This document shows positions 6,752 through 14,714 of a DNA stretch of 64,000 nucleotides, piece after piece. Both the position numbers and the translations under genes were made by a program. This DNA comes from Stercoripulliclostridium_A sp045577735. GTDB lineage: Bacteria; Bacillota; Clostridia; Christensenellales; DTU072. Within the stretch, counting starts at the first letter, position 1; the number at the start of each line of letters is the position of its first letter. Below the pieces are notes generated by a model that was not told where the DNA came from, did no database searches, and saw nothing but the letters and a program-made list of their open reading frames with translations. The DNA is taken from assembly GCA_045577735.1 (NCBI GenBank), contig JAZNIY010000008.1, forward strand, positions 1 through 64,000. Reading direction: 5' to 3'.

Positions 6752-7095
6752 ATAAAAAAGGGTGAGAATAAGCATTCTCTTTTGCGATTTTTCATTTTCC
6801 TTCCTACTTTATCAAATATCAAATGTTTTGAGTAGTATTGTATTGAAGACAACATCTCTATAACTTGGACTATGTGTGCTCTACGTAAATGACCGAGGAG
6901 GGATTTTGTCTTTTGTGAAGTTGTTCGCTAAAATGAGCGGTGGGTTGTAATTGGTTTATGTATTGCCTCTTAAAACGCGTTAGTTTAGATGAAGAACGAG
7001 GCAAAACAAAAGAGCCTACTGACGGGACTTTACTACTCGTAAACGACCGAGGGAGGCTCTTGTTTTGTGAAGTTATTCGCTAAAATAACGCGTTT
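6735..7095. repeat. Gene-free interval with repeated stem-loop modules
   Basis: No coding sequence is seen in this interval. A 55-base module (CGTAAA-GACCGAGG then TTTTGTGAAGTTGTTCGCTA) occurs at 6884-6939 and again at 7038-7092. A further hairpin has arms TTGCCTC (6963-6969) and GAGGCAA (6998-7004). The second module forms the right half of the long stem-loop element annotated separately. Confidence 0.7.
6971..7095 (-). terminator. Long stem-loop 3' element 2, terminator of the PHP gene
   Basis: Outer arms AACGCGTTA-TTTAG (6971-6990) and CTAAAATAACGCGTTTT (7080-7096) pair imperfectly. The inner stem AAAACAA-AGAGCCT (7005-7018) with AGGCTCTTGTTTT (7054-7066) has A/T tracts on both sides. A TTTAC/GTAAA mini-hairpin sits inside (7029-7043). 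On the minus strand it starts at the PHP stop codon: the run TAAAA-CGCGTTATTTTAGCG is almost the same as TAAAA-CGCGCTATTTTGGCG at position 78, after a different gene. Confidence 0.7.
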
Positions 7096-8445
7096 TTACT
7101 CGAAGTAGATGGGCGCACATAAAGCACTACAATACCCTCCCTCCGGGTGGGGCTTGAAAGCTTGCGCCGGTACCATGAAGAGTAGTGCCATGTTAAGAAC
7201 GAACTTCATAATTGGGTCATAATGGTGCTTAGTTTCGGCTCTTACAAAACCTTTTTCGGGAACCTTAACTTCAAATTCGTAGTCACCGGTGCGCTTGCAT
7301 TTCTTTTCCAGAAGAATGCCGGAAGAACTCTTTACGAATAGCGTGTGTCCACGCTTAAAGTTCTTAACTTTTACCTTTACGGTTGCTCCGTCCGAATAGG
7401 TTACGGTATCACCGCAAATGGCGTTGCCACTAGTCATCGTTATTACCGTTCCACGCCTCGGATACTCGGAAATAGTGACGTTACCCTTTCTGATACCCTC
7501 TAAAATATCAACGGGAGAATTGGACTTTGCGTAAACGAGGGTTGCGGGATTGCCTAGGAAGTTGGTTACTACCATATCGTAGTGATAGTCGGAGCCACCA
7601 ACGATTTTTATCTTCTTGCCTTGCATAAGTAGGGAGTGCCACCAGTCGATACACTCTTGGTTATCGGGGCGCATAGGTCCGTTCCAAACCTCTATTCTGT
7701 CCCAAAAATCTTCGCCCTCCAAAGGCCAAAGCCAACCACATTTTTTGCATCTTGGGTGGTTTACGGAAACGATGGCGCCATTCCTTTCACATTCCTCTTT
7801 CATCCTTAGCCAATCGCTAAAATTATTGGTTGCACACCCCTCGGTATAGGGCACTTTTACTCCCCATACGTTAGCGTGTGCAATGGGATAGGTCATCTCT
7901 ACACCGTTTATCATAGTGACTTTGTCACTCATTGGAAGCTCGCCCATAACGGTGCGATTGTGGTCGGTCATAATTAGATAATCAAGGCCGTTTCTTTCTG
8001 CGCGTTTCACGAGCCACTCGTAGCTCTTGTGTCCGTCTGACAAGTGGGAATGGCAATGGGTATCGCCCACGTACCAACCCTCTTTTTTGTCTATGAGTTC
8101 AACGTGCAAATTTATGGTATATTCGTTGGAGATAAATCTATTGGCACAAACAACGATGGTCCACTTGCCGGGCACGATTTCACGTCTATCATATCCAAGG
8201 GTGGAATATGCGCCGGAAACTACTATTTTTTCGCCCTTTCTTCCCCTAGTGCCAACGTCCATGCCATCGGGGTCTTTTAGGCATATACCCACTTCGTTTA
8301 CCCACATTTCGCCCTTGACTCTTTCGGGATAGAAATCGTAGTAAAACTCTATCCTACCCACCTCTTCGGTGACGTCAATAGGAAAAAAGTGGTACATAAT
8401 ATTGTCTTCTTTCTTTGCGTTAATTGTAAAATCGAATTTTTTCAT
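7096..8445 (-). CDS. PHP-domain metal-dependent phosphoesterase
   Basis: A 449-residue protein with a PHP domain in the middle: GDTHCHSHLSDG (first metal-binding His set), TDHN, NHPR and GSDYH are the family's metal-ligand motifs in order. The first 125 residues form a beta-rich domain and the C-terminal 100 residues another. No signal peptide is seen. It is similar in plan to the CehA/McbA-type PHP hydrolases. Start ATG 8445 has AGGAG five bases upstream; an in-frame GTG two codons earlier is less likely. It has its own promoter (8464-8492) and ends in a long stem-loop. The PHP fold hydrolyses phosphate esters, but the substrate cannot be told from sequence. Confidence 0.85.
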   Translation of the reverse strand: MKKFDFTINAKKEDNIMYHFFPIDVTEEVGRIEFYYDFYPERVKGEMWVNEVGICLKDPDGMDVGTRGRKGEKIVVSGAYSTLGYDRREIVPGKWTIVVCANRFISNEYTINLHVELIDKKEGWYVGDTHCHSHLSDGHKSYEWLVKRAERNGLDYLIMTDHNRTVMGELPMSDKVTMINGVEMTYPIAHANVWGVKVPYTEGCATNNFSDWLRMKEECERNGAIVSVNHPRCKKCGWLWPLEGEDFWDRIEVWNGPMRPDNQECIDWWHSLLMQGKKIKIVGGSDYHYDMVVTNFLGNPATLVYAKSNSPVDILEGIRKGNVTISEYPRRGTVITMTSGNAICGDTVTYSDGATVKVKVKNFKRGHTLFVKSSSGILLEKKCKRTGDYEFEVKVPEKGFVRAETKHHYDPIMKFVLNMALLFMVPAQAFKPHPEGGYCSALCAPIYFE

Positions 8446-8463
8446 AAGCACTCCTACCCAAAT

Positions 8464-8492
8464 ATTGTAACATGAAAGGCGCCCGATTTCAA
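8464..8492 (-). promoter_or_regulatory. Promoter of the PHP gene
   Basis: On the minus strand TTGAAA (8487-8492), 17-base spacer, TACAAT (8464-8469). It lies just after the stop of the upstream U32 gene, so the PHP gene need not depend on read-through. Confidence 0.75.
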
Positions 8493-8496
8493 TAGG

Positions 8497-10710
8497 CTAT
8501 TCTACGCCGTTTTTAAGATGTCCCGAGGTGGTATTTTTTACCCTTTCCCTATATTCTTTTGGGGTAGAACTCATTCGAATCAGAGCCTCTTTACCCTTGC
8601 GTAATACAAAATTATATAACGCCAAATTGCCGTTATCATAGACCAATTCCATAGGGTTATATATTTCAAAATAACATTTTGAAAGCTTAATTCGGCGCAG
8701 GATAAACTTCCTCCCTGCGTAATCGGTAAGGGTATTCAAGGTGGGAGCCTTGCATTTTGCACAATTCTTGCCGTACGGGCAGTAGCCGAGCTCCATAACC
8801 TTTAGGTCGCCACGGGTTTGATAGTAAACGGAATCAGCGTATCCCGTTTGCTTAATTTCCTTTTCCGTAAGCTCCTTGCTTACGGCAACGTGATCGGCCC
8901 TTTCCAAGGCTTCGGCGATGGAAAGCGCGTTGAATAGATTAAAATCGGTGCCGATAAAGATCTTTTTACCCCACTCCTTTGCAAGCTCGAAGAGGTGAAT
9001 ATTTTCGCCGTATACGCCGTCAAAGCCCTCCACTCGCGCGCTTAAAATTTCCTTGTCGCGTCCGTTTAGTAGGCTTGGAATATACAAATATCTTTCTTTA
9101 GCAGAGCCGGTTAGCGTGAAAAACTTTTGGAAATATCTTTCGTCATTGTAGTCGCTAGGCGCAAAAATGGCAACATCGTAACCGGATAGCCCTTCGAAGC
9201 TCTCGCTAATAACGGCAATTGCCTTGTCCTTTAGGGGCTGAGGGGTGCGCTCGTATTTTAGAGTTACCTCTCTTGAGCGTGGTCTACTTGACAAAGCCTC
9301 GTAGGCAATAGCATAGGCCTTTCTCCTCAAAGCGTTTAGCACGCTCTTTACACCAAAGGGTGCCCCTATGATGTTTACGTCATAGTTTTCTATTGAAAAT
9401 GGGTAGGCGTCTACCTTGTCAAAAACGCTCCTTACATCCCTTTCGGTAAGGGGTTTCCCCGTTGCAACGGGTAGGATTTCCTCGCTTTCTACCTCTGCAA
9501 CCAACTTGCCGTCAGCATATATTTTTACAAGCGCCTTTTCGTTTTCCTTTGCTAAAAAACTTAGGTCTAGGATTCTACAAGAAACAACGTTTAGTAACTC
9601 CTTGTTTAACCTAACGTCGGTTGTAATATATACGCTGTCCCCCACCATGAGTTTGCCCTTTGCGTTTAGGGGTACGCCGTCACGGGCCTTTTCACCCTGG
9701 CTCTCTGCGCTTCCCACTTCTTTGCCGTCGCGAAGAATTTTGAAAGAGTCACCCTTAATAGGGTTTAGGTTGCCGTTAACGAATATTTTGGTGCCCATAA
9801 CTTTCTTTATGTTGCCAACTTTTTCTCCAATATGTCCTTGAACGAGAGTGGACAAAAACTTCTTGTCTTGCCCGAACGCCAACCCTTTGGTGTAGTCCCC
9901 ACGATTGTAGGTGCGCTTCAAACTTCCTAGTTCTCCTCCTACTTTTTCGTGTGGGTATATGAGGCTCCTATAATAGTTTAGAGAGGCGCTAACGTACTCG
10001 GCCCTCCTCATTCTGCCTTCAATTTTAAGGGAGTGAACACCTGCCTTTTCCAGCTCGAATATGCTCTCTCCCACGCACAAGTCGGCAGTACATATTGCAT
10101 AGTTTTCCTCTTTGTCACCAAGTTTATAGGTGCGCCTACAAGGTTGCTTACATAGCCCACGGTTACCGCTGTTTCCACCACCAAAGCTACTCATATAGCA
10201 GTGTCCGGAAAAAGAGGTACAAAGTGCGCCTTGCACAAAGACCTCGGTGTCCATAAAGGAAGCAATCTTCTTTATTTCTTGAATGGGAGTTTCTCTTGCT
10301 AAAATTACTCGCTTAAAGCCGTGCTCTTTTGCAACGCGTGCGCCCTCAAGGTTGTTTACTCCCCCTTGGGTGCTAAGGTGCAATTCGAGGTCGGGTATTC
10401 TTTCACTAATGAATTTTCCTAAAAACAGGTCTTGTAAAATTACGGCGTCAACGCCATTAGCGTAAACTTTACTTACGGCTTCAAAAAAGTTCTCCATCTC
10501 ACCGTCCTTAACCAGCGTGTTGAGGGCAACGTATACCTTAACCCCCATGACGCGAGCAAACTTGACGGCAGTGGTCAACTCCTCGTAAGAAAAATTGTCT
10601 GCACTCTTGCGTGCTGAAAAATCTTTTAGTCCAAGATATACAGCGTTAGCCCCCGCGCCCACGGCAACGTAAAAGGTGGCAAGATTTCCGCAAGGTGCAA
10701 GTAGTTCCAC
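8497..10710 (-). CDS. U32 family protein with DUF3656-type extension (RlhA-like)
   Basis: A 737-residue member of the U32 family formerly called peptidases or collagenases. The N-terminal 260 residues hold the U32 TIM barrel (MELLAPCGN, LSTQGG, ILARE) and the Fe-S cysteine region GALCTSFSGHCYMSS followed by GLCKQPCRRTY. A long C-terminal part includes a DUF3656-like region and another cysteine cluster (CPYGKNCAKC). E. coli RlhA, of this type, is needed for 5-hydroxycytidine at position 2501 of 23S rRNA. The start is GTG, overlapping the stop of the upstream trhP-like gene by one base (TAGTG), with AAGGAG before it. The pair probably forms one RNA-hydroxylation operon. Confidence 0.85.
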   Translation of the reverse strand: MELLAPCGNLATFYVAVGAGANAVYLGLKDFSARKSADNFSYEELTTAVKFARVMGVKVYVALNTLVKDGEMENFFEAVSKVYANGVDAVILQDLFLGKFISERIPDLELHLSTQGGVNNLEGARVAKEHGFKRVILARETPIQEIKKIASFMDTEVFVQGALCTSFSGHCYMSSFGGGNSGNRGLCKQPCRRTYKLGDKEENYAICTADLCVGESIFELEKAGVHSLKIEGRMRRAEYVSASLNYYRSLIYPHEKVGGELGSLKRTYNRGDYTKGLAFGQDKKFLSTLVQGHIGEKVGNIKKVMGTKIFVNGNLNPIKGDSFKILRDGKEVGSAESQGEKARDGVPLNAKGKLMVGDSVYITTDVRLNKELLNVVSCRILDLSFLAKENEKALVKIYADGKLVAEVESEEILPVATGKPLTERDVRSVFDKVDAYPFSIENYDVNIIGAPFGVKSVLNALRRKAYAIAYEALSSRPRSREVTLKYERTPQPLKDKAIAVISESFEGLSGYDVAIFAPSDYNDERYFQKFFTLTGSAKERYLYIPSLLNGRDKEILSARVEGFDGVYGENIHLFELAKEWGKKIFIGTDFNLFNALSIAEALERADHVAVSKELTEKEIKQTGYADSVYYQTRGDLKVMELGYCPYGKNCAKCKAPTLNTLTDYAGRKFILRRIKLSKCYFEIYNPMELVYDNGNLALYNFVLRKGKEALIRMSSTPKEYRERVKNTTSGHLKNGVE

Positions 10711-11921
10711 TATCTCTTTCTCCTTAGAATGTCGCCCTTGTTTAGTACGACGTCCACTTTTATTTTTACCTTTTGTTGTACTATTTTGGCGTCCTCGATT
10801 AGGTTGCCCCTATCGTCGTACATTTCGCCAAGCACTATTTGTGCGTTAATATTTTCGCTGGGAGTGAGTAGTTCTAAGGTTTCACCCTTCTTAAAACGGT
10901 TGCGCATTTCCACCGTTGCATAGCCGTCCGCGTAGTCCTCTACTACTGCAATAAACTCGTGAGTGCCTCCGTTTTGACCACTCTCGTAAGCAATGGTCTT
11001 GTCGTTTCCACCAAGAGCGTATGCAACGGTATAGTCACGGTGAACAACCTTGCGAACTTCTTTCTCAAATTCCTCTTTTTGTTCGGTATAGGTTCCCGAA
11101 AAGTAGCTATCAAGTGCCCTTCTATAGGCATTTACAACACTTGCAAGGTAATATTCGGACTTCATTCTACCCTCAATTTTAAGGGAGTGAACACCTGCTC
11201 CTATTATCTCCGGTATATAAGAAATCATGTTAAGGTCTTTGGAATTTAGGATATAAGTTCCCCTCTCATCCTCTTCCATTTGTAGTGGTTCGCCACCACG
11301 ATTGTACTCGGTTATGCTATAATTCCACCTGCAAGCCTGAACGCACTCTCCACGATTGGCATCGCGTCCGTCAAGGTAGTTTGAAAGAAGGCATCTGCCA
11401 CTATAGGACACGCACATTGCGCCGTGAACGAAAATTTCAAGCTCGGTATTTGGGTTATGCTCACCAATTTCCTTAATCTCATCAAAGGAAAGCTCGCGAG
11501 CAAGAACCACTCTCTCTACGCCCTGACTTGCCCAAAACTCAACGGTATACTTGTTAAGAGTGTTCGCTTGGGTAGAAAGGTGTATGGGTAGCTTTGGTGC
11601 AACGCGCTTACAAAGGGATATTAAGCCTGCATCGGTAATAAGAACGGCGTCAACGCCAATGCTTTCAAGCTCTTTGAAGTATTCTTTTGCAACCTCAAAG
11701 TCCCTGTTCTTAGGGAAAATATTGACGGTAACGTACATTTTTTTGCCTCTGGCGTGGCAATACTCAACCCCCTCGCGCATCTCGTCAAGGGTAAAGTTAT
11801 CTGCATAGGCACGGAGTGAAAACTCCTTTCCACCTGCATAAACGGCGTCTGCGCCAAAGTCGATAGCCGTCTTTAATTTCTTCAAACTGCCCGCAGGGGC
11901 CAACAATTCAATCTTTTTCAT
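10710..11921 (-). CDS. trhP: tRNA 5-hydroxyuridine modification protein, U32 family (TrhP-like)
   Basis: A 403-residue U32 protein resembling B. subtilis YrrO and E. coli TrhP/YegQ, which act in prephenate-dependent hydroxylation of wobble uridine in tRNA. It shows ELLAPAGSL at the N-terminus, HLSTQANT, VLARELS and the cysteine set GAMCVSYSGRCLLS plus GECVQACRW expected to bind an Fe-S cluster. A small U32_C beta domain forms about the last 75 residues. Length fits the family (about 400-450). The ATG at 11921 has no ribosome binding site and lies six bases after the -10, so the mRNA is predicted to be leaderless. The RlhA-like gene follows with a one-base overlap. Confidence 0.88.
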   Translation of the reverse strand: MKKIELLAPAGSLKKLKTAIDFGADAVYAGGKEFSLRAYADNFTLDEMREGVEYCHARGKKMYVTVNIFPKNRDFEVAKEYFKELESIGVDAVLITDAGLISLCKRVAPKLPIHLSTQANTLNKYTVEFWASQGVERVVLARELSFDEIKEIGEHNPNTELEIFVHGAMCVSYSGRCLLSNYLDGRDANRGECVQACRWNYSITEYNRGGEPLQMEEDERGTYILNSKDLNMISYIPEIIGAGVHSLKIEGRMKSEYYLASVVNAYRRALDSYFSGTYTEQKEEFEKEVRKVVHRDYTVAYALGGNDKTIAYESGQNGGTHEFIAVVEDYADGYATVEMRNRFKKGETLELLTPSENINAQIVLGEMYDDRGNLIEDAKIVQQKVKIKVDVVLNKGDILRRKR

Positions 11922-11927
11922 AATATT

Positions 11928-11956
11928 ATTTTAACATATTCTATTGAAATTGTCAT
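11928..11956 (-). promoter_or_regulatory. trhP promoter, leaderless configuration
   Basis: On the minus strand ATGACA (11951-11956), 17-base spacer, TAAAAT (11928-11933), six bases, then ATG (11919-11921). The -35 overlaps that of the divergent peptidase promoter (TTGTCA, 11950-11955), so polymerases on the two strands may compete. Confidence 0.65.
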
Positions 11957-11979
11957 TATTTATGTTAAACTATTATATA
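11950..11979 (+). promoter_or_regulatory. Promoter of the P1 peptidase gene
   Basis: TTGTCA (11950-11955) with TATATA (11974-11979) at 18 bases, or TATTAT at 15 bases. Its -35 is shared with the divergent trhP promoter. AGGAG precedes the ATG at 12000. Confidence 0.5.
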
Positions 11980-11999
11980 CAAATCACTAGGAGTTCAAT

Positions 12000-12953
12000 A
12001 TGCTTAACAAATTCAAGATTGGACATTATACCGATGAACAAAGGGGCACGGGTTGCACCGTTATCCTTGCTGAGGACGGCGCTGTTGGTGGATGCTCCAT
12101 ACGTGGATCTTCCCCTGCTACACGCGAAACCGACCTACTCAAGACGGAAAAGACTGTTTCTAACGTCAATGCCGTAGTGCTTTCAGGAGGCTCTGCCTTT
12201 GGCCTAGAGGCCGGAAGCGGGGTTATGGAATATCTTTATGAAAACGGCAATGGCTACAATGCCGGCAAATATAAGGTACCCATCGTTGTGGGTGCTTCCA
12301 TATATGACCTGGAATACAAAGACTTTGGTTATCCCGACAAAAAAGCGGGATACGAGGCATGCAAAAACGCCAAGGTAAACAACTTTGAAAAGGGTATTAT
12401 AGGTGGTGCTACCGGTAGCACGGTTTCCAAGTTACTTGGTATGCCCTCTGCAGTGAAGACGGGCCTAGGCGTACAAACCTATTCAATAAACGGTTTGGAA
12501 ATTGCAGTCATAACTCTCGTTAACGCCCTTGGTGACGTTGTAAAAGAGGGTGATATTATTGCCGGAGCACTTTCTCCCGATGGTACTCCCGTATCAATGA
12601 AGAAGATATTCACAATGGGTGGCTTCGAGGAGCCTACTTGCTCCAACACCACGATAGGATGTGTGCTAACCAATGCAAAGCTCACCAAGGCACAAGCAAA
12701 CCTACTAGCAGACATAGCCCACGATGGTTTTGCTCTCGCCCTTTCCCCCTCTCACACTCGCTTTGACGGAGACGCTATGTTCACCCTAGCAAGTGGCGAA
12801 ATCGACGTAGCTTTCGACACTCTACTCGCCCTCATCCCCGACCTAGTCGCGCGCTCCATACAATCCTCCGTCATTACCACGGACCCCATCGAAACAAGGA
12901 TTAGTCCCCTAATGTTCAAGCTCTTCCAAAAGATTTGGAAAAAGCTATCTTAA
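12000..12953 (+). CDS. P1 (DmpA/S58) family peptidase
   Basis: A 317-residue member of the DmpA/ArgJ-type N-terminal-nucleophile family of self-cleaving aminopeptidases. Visible signatures are TGCTVILAEDGAVGG at the N-terminus, VLSGGSAFGLEA, the Gly-rich GIIGGATGST and, at about residues 220-226, NTTIGCV. The Thr of NTT is the expected autoprocessing nucleophile, which would free a C-terminal chain of roughly 95 residues. No signal peptide is seen, so it acts in the cytoplasm, probably on small peptides or beta-amino peptides. AGGAG stands before the ATG. It is transcribed alone and faces the phosphoesterase gene across the structured element at 12974. Confidence 0.85.
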   Translation: MLNKFKIGHYTDEQRGTGCTVILAEDGAVGGCSIRGSSPATRETDLLKTEKTVSNVNAVVLSGGSAFGLEAGSGVMEYLYENGNGYNAGKYKVPIVVGASIYDLEYKDFGYPDKKAGYEACKNAKVNNFEKGIIGGATGSTVSKLLGMPSAVKTGLGVQTYSINGLEIAVITLVNALGDVVKEGDIIAGALSPDGTPVSMKKIFTMGGFEEPTCSNTTIGCVLTNAKLTKAQANLLADIAHDGFALALSPSHTRFDGDAMFTLASGEIDVAFDTLLALIPDLVARSIQSSVITTDPIETRISPLMFKLFQKIWKKLS

Positions 12954-13097
12954 AAATTTCCAAGCGATACCAAGAAAAAACGACCGAGTTAATGGGTGAT
13001 GTTCTTAGCGGAGAATTTATACTTTGAGCAAAGTGCAAGCATCGCATTTGACTAGTCAAACGCAAACATGGGCTAAGCCCAAACCCTTATACAAGCA

Positions 13098-13150
13098 GAA
13101 AAGAGCAAGAATAAGAGGAGAAAATACTTCCGTTCTTGCTCTTGTTTTTT
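13098..13150. terminator. Bidirectional terminator inside the intergenic element
   Basis: AAAAGAGCAAGAA (13099-13111) pairs with TTCTTGCTCTTGTTTTTTT (13133 on), a stem of about 12 pairs with an A tract on the left and a T tract on the right. It would end transcripts from both the peptidase gene (plus) and the phosphoesterase gene (minus). Confidence 0.75.
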
Positions 13151-13157
13151 TCTTCTG

Positions 13158-13357
13158 TCGATATATTCACTTTCGTGAAATATGTTCACGAAAGATGAAT
13201 TCGATATGTTCTCGCTTTGCTCGAACTCGATATATTGTCGCTACGCATCAATTCGATATGAGATAAATCCCTCGTTTGCGAAGCAAACATATCGAGTGCG
13301 TCAGCACATATCGAACACCGCAGGCGTATATCGAAAATCCCGTGAGGGATTTATCTC
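13158..13357. repeat. TCGATAT mini-hairpin array with overall dyad symmetry
   Basis: TCGATAT occurs at 13158, 13201, 13227 and 13253. Its complement ATATCGA then occurs at 13289, 13308 and 13328, so the left half is mirrored by the right half. Between the words are small hairpins with unrelated stems: TTCAC/GTGAA (about 13166-13179), TTTGC/GCAAA (about 13275-13287), GTGC/GCAC (13296-13307). A perfect 14-base inverted repeat, GAGATAAATCCCTC at 13260-13273 and its complement at 13344-13357, encloses the right part. Confidence 0.75.
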
Positions 13358-13423
13358 GATGCGTGTTCTCCGTTAAGGATAACACGCTAATCGGTCGTTT
13401 TCGTTTTTTGTTTTTTGCGATTA

Positions 13424-14572
13424 TTATTTAAGACGGGTTTGGGTGATTTCCATTTCACCTTCGGTGGAGATGGTGATGATGGTGCCACCGCGTTGCTCGT
13501 GTTCGTTTTCTATGCCAACGTATGCAAGGTGGTCAATGCTCATACCATAAGTGAGGCGAATGCCTTTGTACTCAATACTCCAGAAGTTTACGTGGTCGTG
13601 TCCACAGAAGATACCTTGGGTAGATCCCAGTTCAAGAGCGGTTTCGAAGAATTCGTCTTCGGGAACGGAGCAACATACCTCTTCATCTTTTTCCTTTGCC
13701 TTACCATAATAGTAAATGGCGTCTTCCGTGCTCTTGTAACCATTGTCACGATACTCGTTCCAAGCAGTTTCATACTCGCGTAGAGGAATGTGAATGAATA
13801 CCAAACTCTTTACGGTTTCTGCATTTTCATCAATAGCTTTGTTGAGGTTGTTCATGCGATTTACTTCTGCTTTGTACCAGTCGATTTGGTTTTGGTGTAA
13901 GCCATCGTAGTCGTCAATGAAACCTTCAACGTAGGAGTGAGTGTCCATCATATATAAGGTTTGAGTGATAATACCTTCGGAGTTTTTAACGTTAACTGCA
14001 TAGTTAATATCGTCTACCCCTTCTGCTCTGTCAATAAGGCAATATTTGCTGGAACGATAAATATTATAGAGGTCGTCACGGCGATACAAGGAATAATCTT
14101 CGGTATCGTGATTGCCAAAGCAAACGGTATAATAGACACCCAAACTATCCATTAGGGCTACGAAAAGTTCGGTTTCGCGACGATTGTCAATGGTACCGGA
14201 TTGGAAAGGAACGGGGTAAACGATGTCGCCGGTAACTACTACTAGGTCGGGTTTAACGCGCTTGATTAAGGTTTCTACTGCATCAAAAGCCTTTCTGTCT
14301 TTGCCAACGCTGAATGTGCCACCACCAATGTGAACGTCGGTGAGTTGCAAAATCTTAAACTCTCTGTCGGTGTAGAAAGTGTATACTCCGTCTTCCATAA
14401 CGGGGGTTAGGGGTGAGCCGATATATTCTTTGCTTTCCACAATTCTAATGTTCTCTTTGTAATAGATGACGTCGAATACTACAACGCCTGCAAGTGCAAG
14501 TAAAATTATGCATAGCACTATGCTAATTCCGGTGACGGCCTTTCTACCTTTTCCAACTCTTCTTAATGCCAT
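13424..14572 (-). CDS. Membrane-anchored metallophosphoesterase
   Basis: A 382-residue calcineurin-like phosphoesterase. A membrane segment at residues about 14-35 anchors it, with the catalytic domain probably outside the cell. All five metal-binding blocks are present in order: LTDVHIG (about 77-83), TGDIVYP, FGNHD, HIP and GHDHVNF. About 100 residues between GNHD and the HIP block hold acidic loops. AAGGAG precedes the ATG. It is a single-gene unit ending beside the structured element at 12974. The substrate (phosphoester, nucleotide or cell-wall linked) cannot be told. Confidence 0.88.
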   Translation of the reverse strand: MALRRVGKGRKAVTGISIVLCIILLALAGVVVFDVIYYKENIRIVESKEYIGSPLTPVMEDGVYTFYTDREFKILQLTDVHIGGGTFSVGKDRKAFDAVETLIKRVKPDLVVVTGDIVYPVPFQSGTIDNRRETELFVALMDSLGVYYTVCFGNHDTEDYSLYRRDDLYNIYRSSKYCLIDRAEGVDDINYAVNVKNSEGIITQTLYMMDTHSYVEGFIDDYDGLHQNQIDWYKAEVNRMNNLNKAIDENAETVKSLVFIHIPLREYETAWNEYRDNGYKSTEDAIYYYGKAKEKDEEVCCSVPEDEFFETALELGSTQGIFCGHDHVNFWSIEYKGIRLTYGMSIDHLAYVGIENEHEQRGGTIITISTEGEMEITQTRLK

Positions 14573-14605
14573 AACGCACTCCTTATAATCATATAGTATA
14601 ATAAT

Positions 14606-14633
14606 AGTATATTATTAAACGCCCTTTTGTCAA
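14606..14633 (-). promoter_or_regulatory. Promoter of the metallophosphoesterase gene
   Basis: On the minus strand TTGACA (14628-14633), 16-base spacer, TATACT (14606-14611), then an ordinary leader of about 30 bases with AAGGAG. Confidence 0.65.
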
Positions 14634-14660
14634 TAAGAAAAATTATCAATAATTAGTAAA

Positions 14661-14689
14661 AAAATAAGGACAATCTTTAGATTGCCCTT
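14661..14689 (-). terminator. Terminator of the antiporter operon
   Basis: AAGGGCAATCT pairs with AGATTGTCCTT (plus-strand 14666-14689, loop of two, one mismatch), followed on the minus strand by ATTTTTTT. Confidence 0.8.
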
Positions 14690-14714
14690 AAATTACCATT
14701 ACTCGTTGGAATAT

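Larger units (their letters stand above)
12974..13409. repeat. Structured intergenic element with imperfect terminal inverted repeats
   Basis: A 436-base interval between convergent genes. The left end (CGACCGAGTTAATG at 12981 on, CTTAGCGGAGAA at 13004-13015) is inverted at the right end (TTCTCCGTTAAG at 13366-13377, then CGCTAATCGGTCG at 13384-13396), giving arms of about 35 bases. Within it are a strong bidirectional terminator (13101-13150) and a dyad array of TCGATAT words (13158-13357). No credible coding sequence is present. It could be a non-autonomous mobile element or a chromosome-structuring or transcription-ending repeat. Confidence 0.65.

Noticed and set aside
13158..13357. CRISPR array
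   Set aside because: The TCGATAT words are only seven bases, irregularly spaced and mirrored in the second half, with no spacers of constant length and no cas genes nearby.
13182..13376. A 64-codon plus-strand frame inside the structured element
   Set aside because: It is made only of the repeat words and mini-hairpins and lacks a ribosome binding site.
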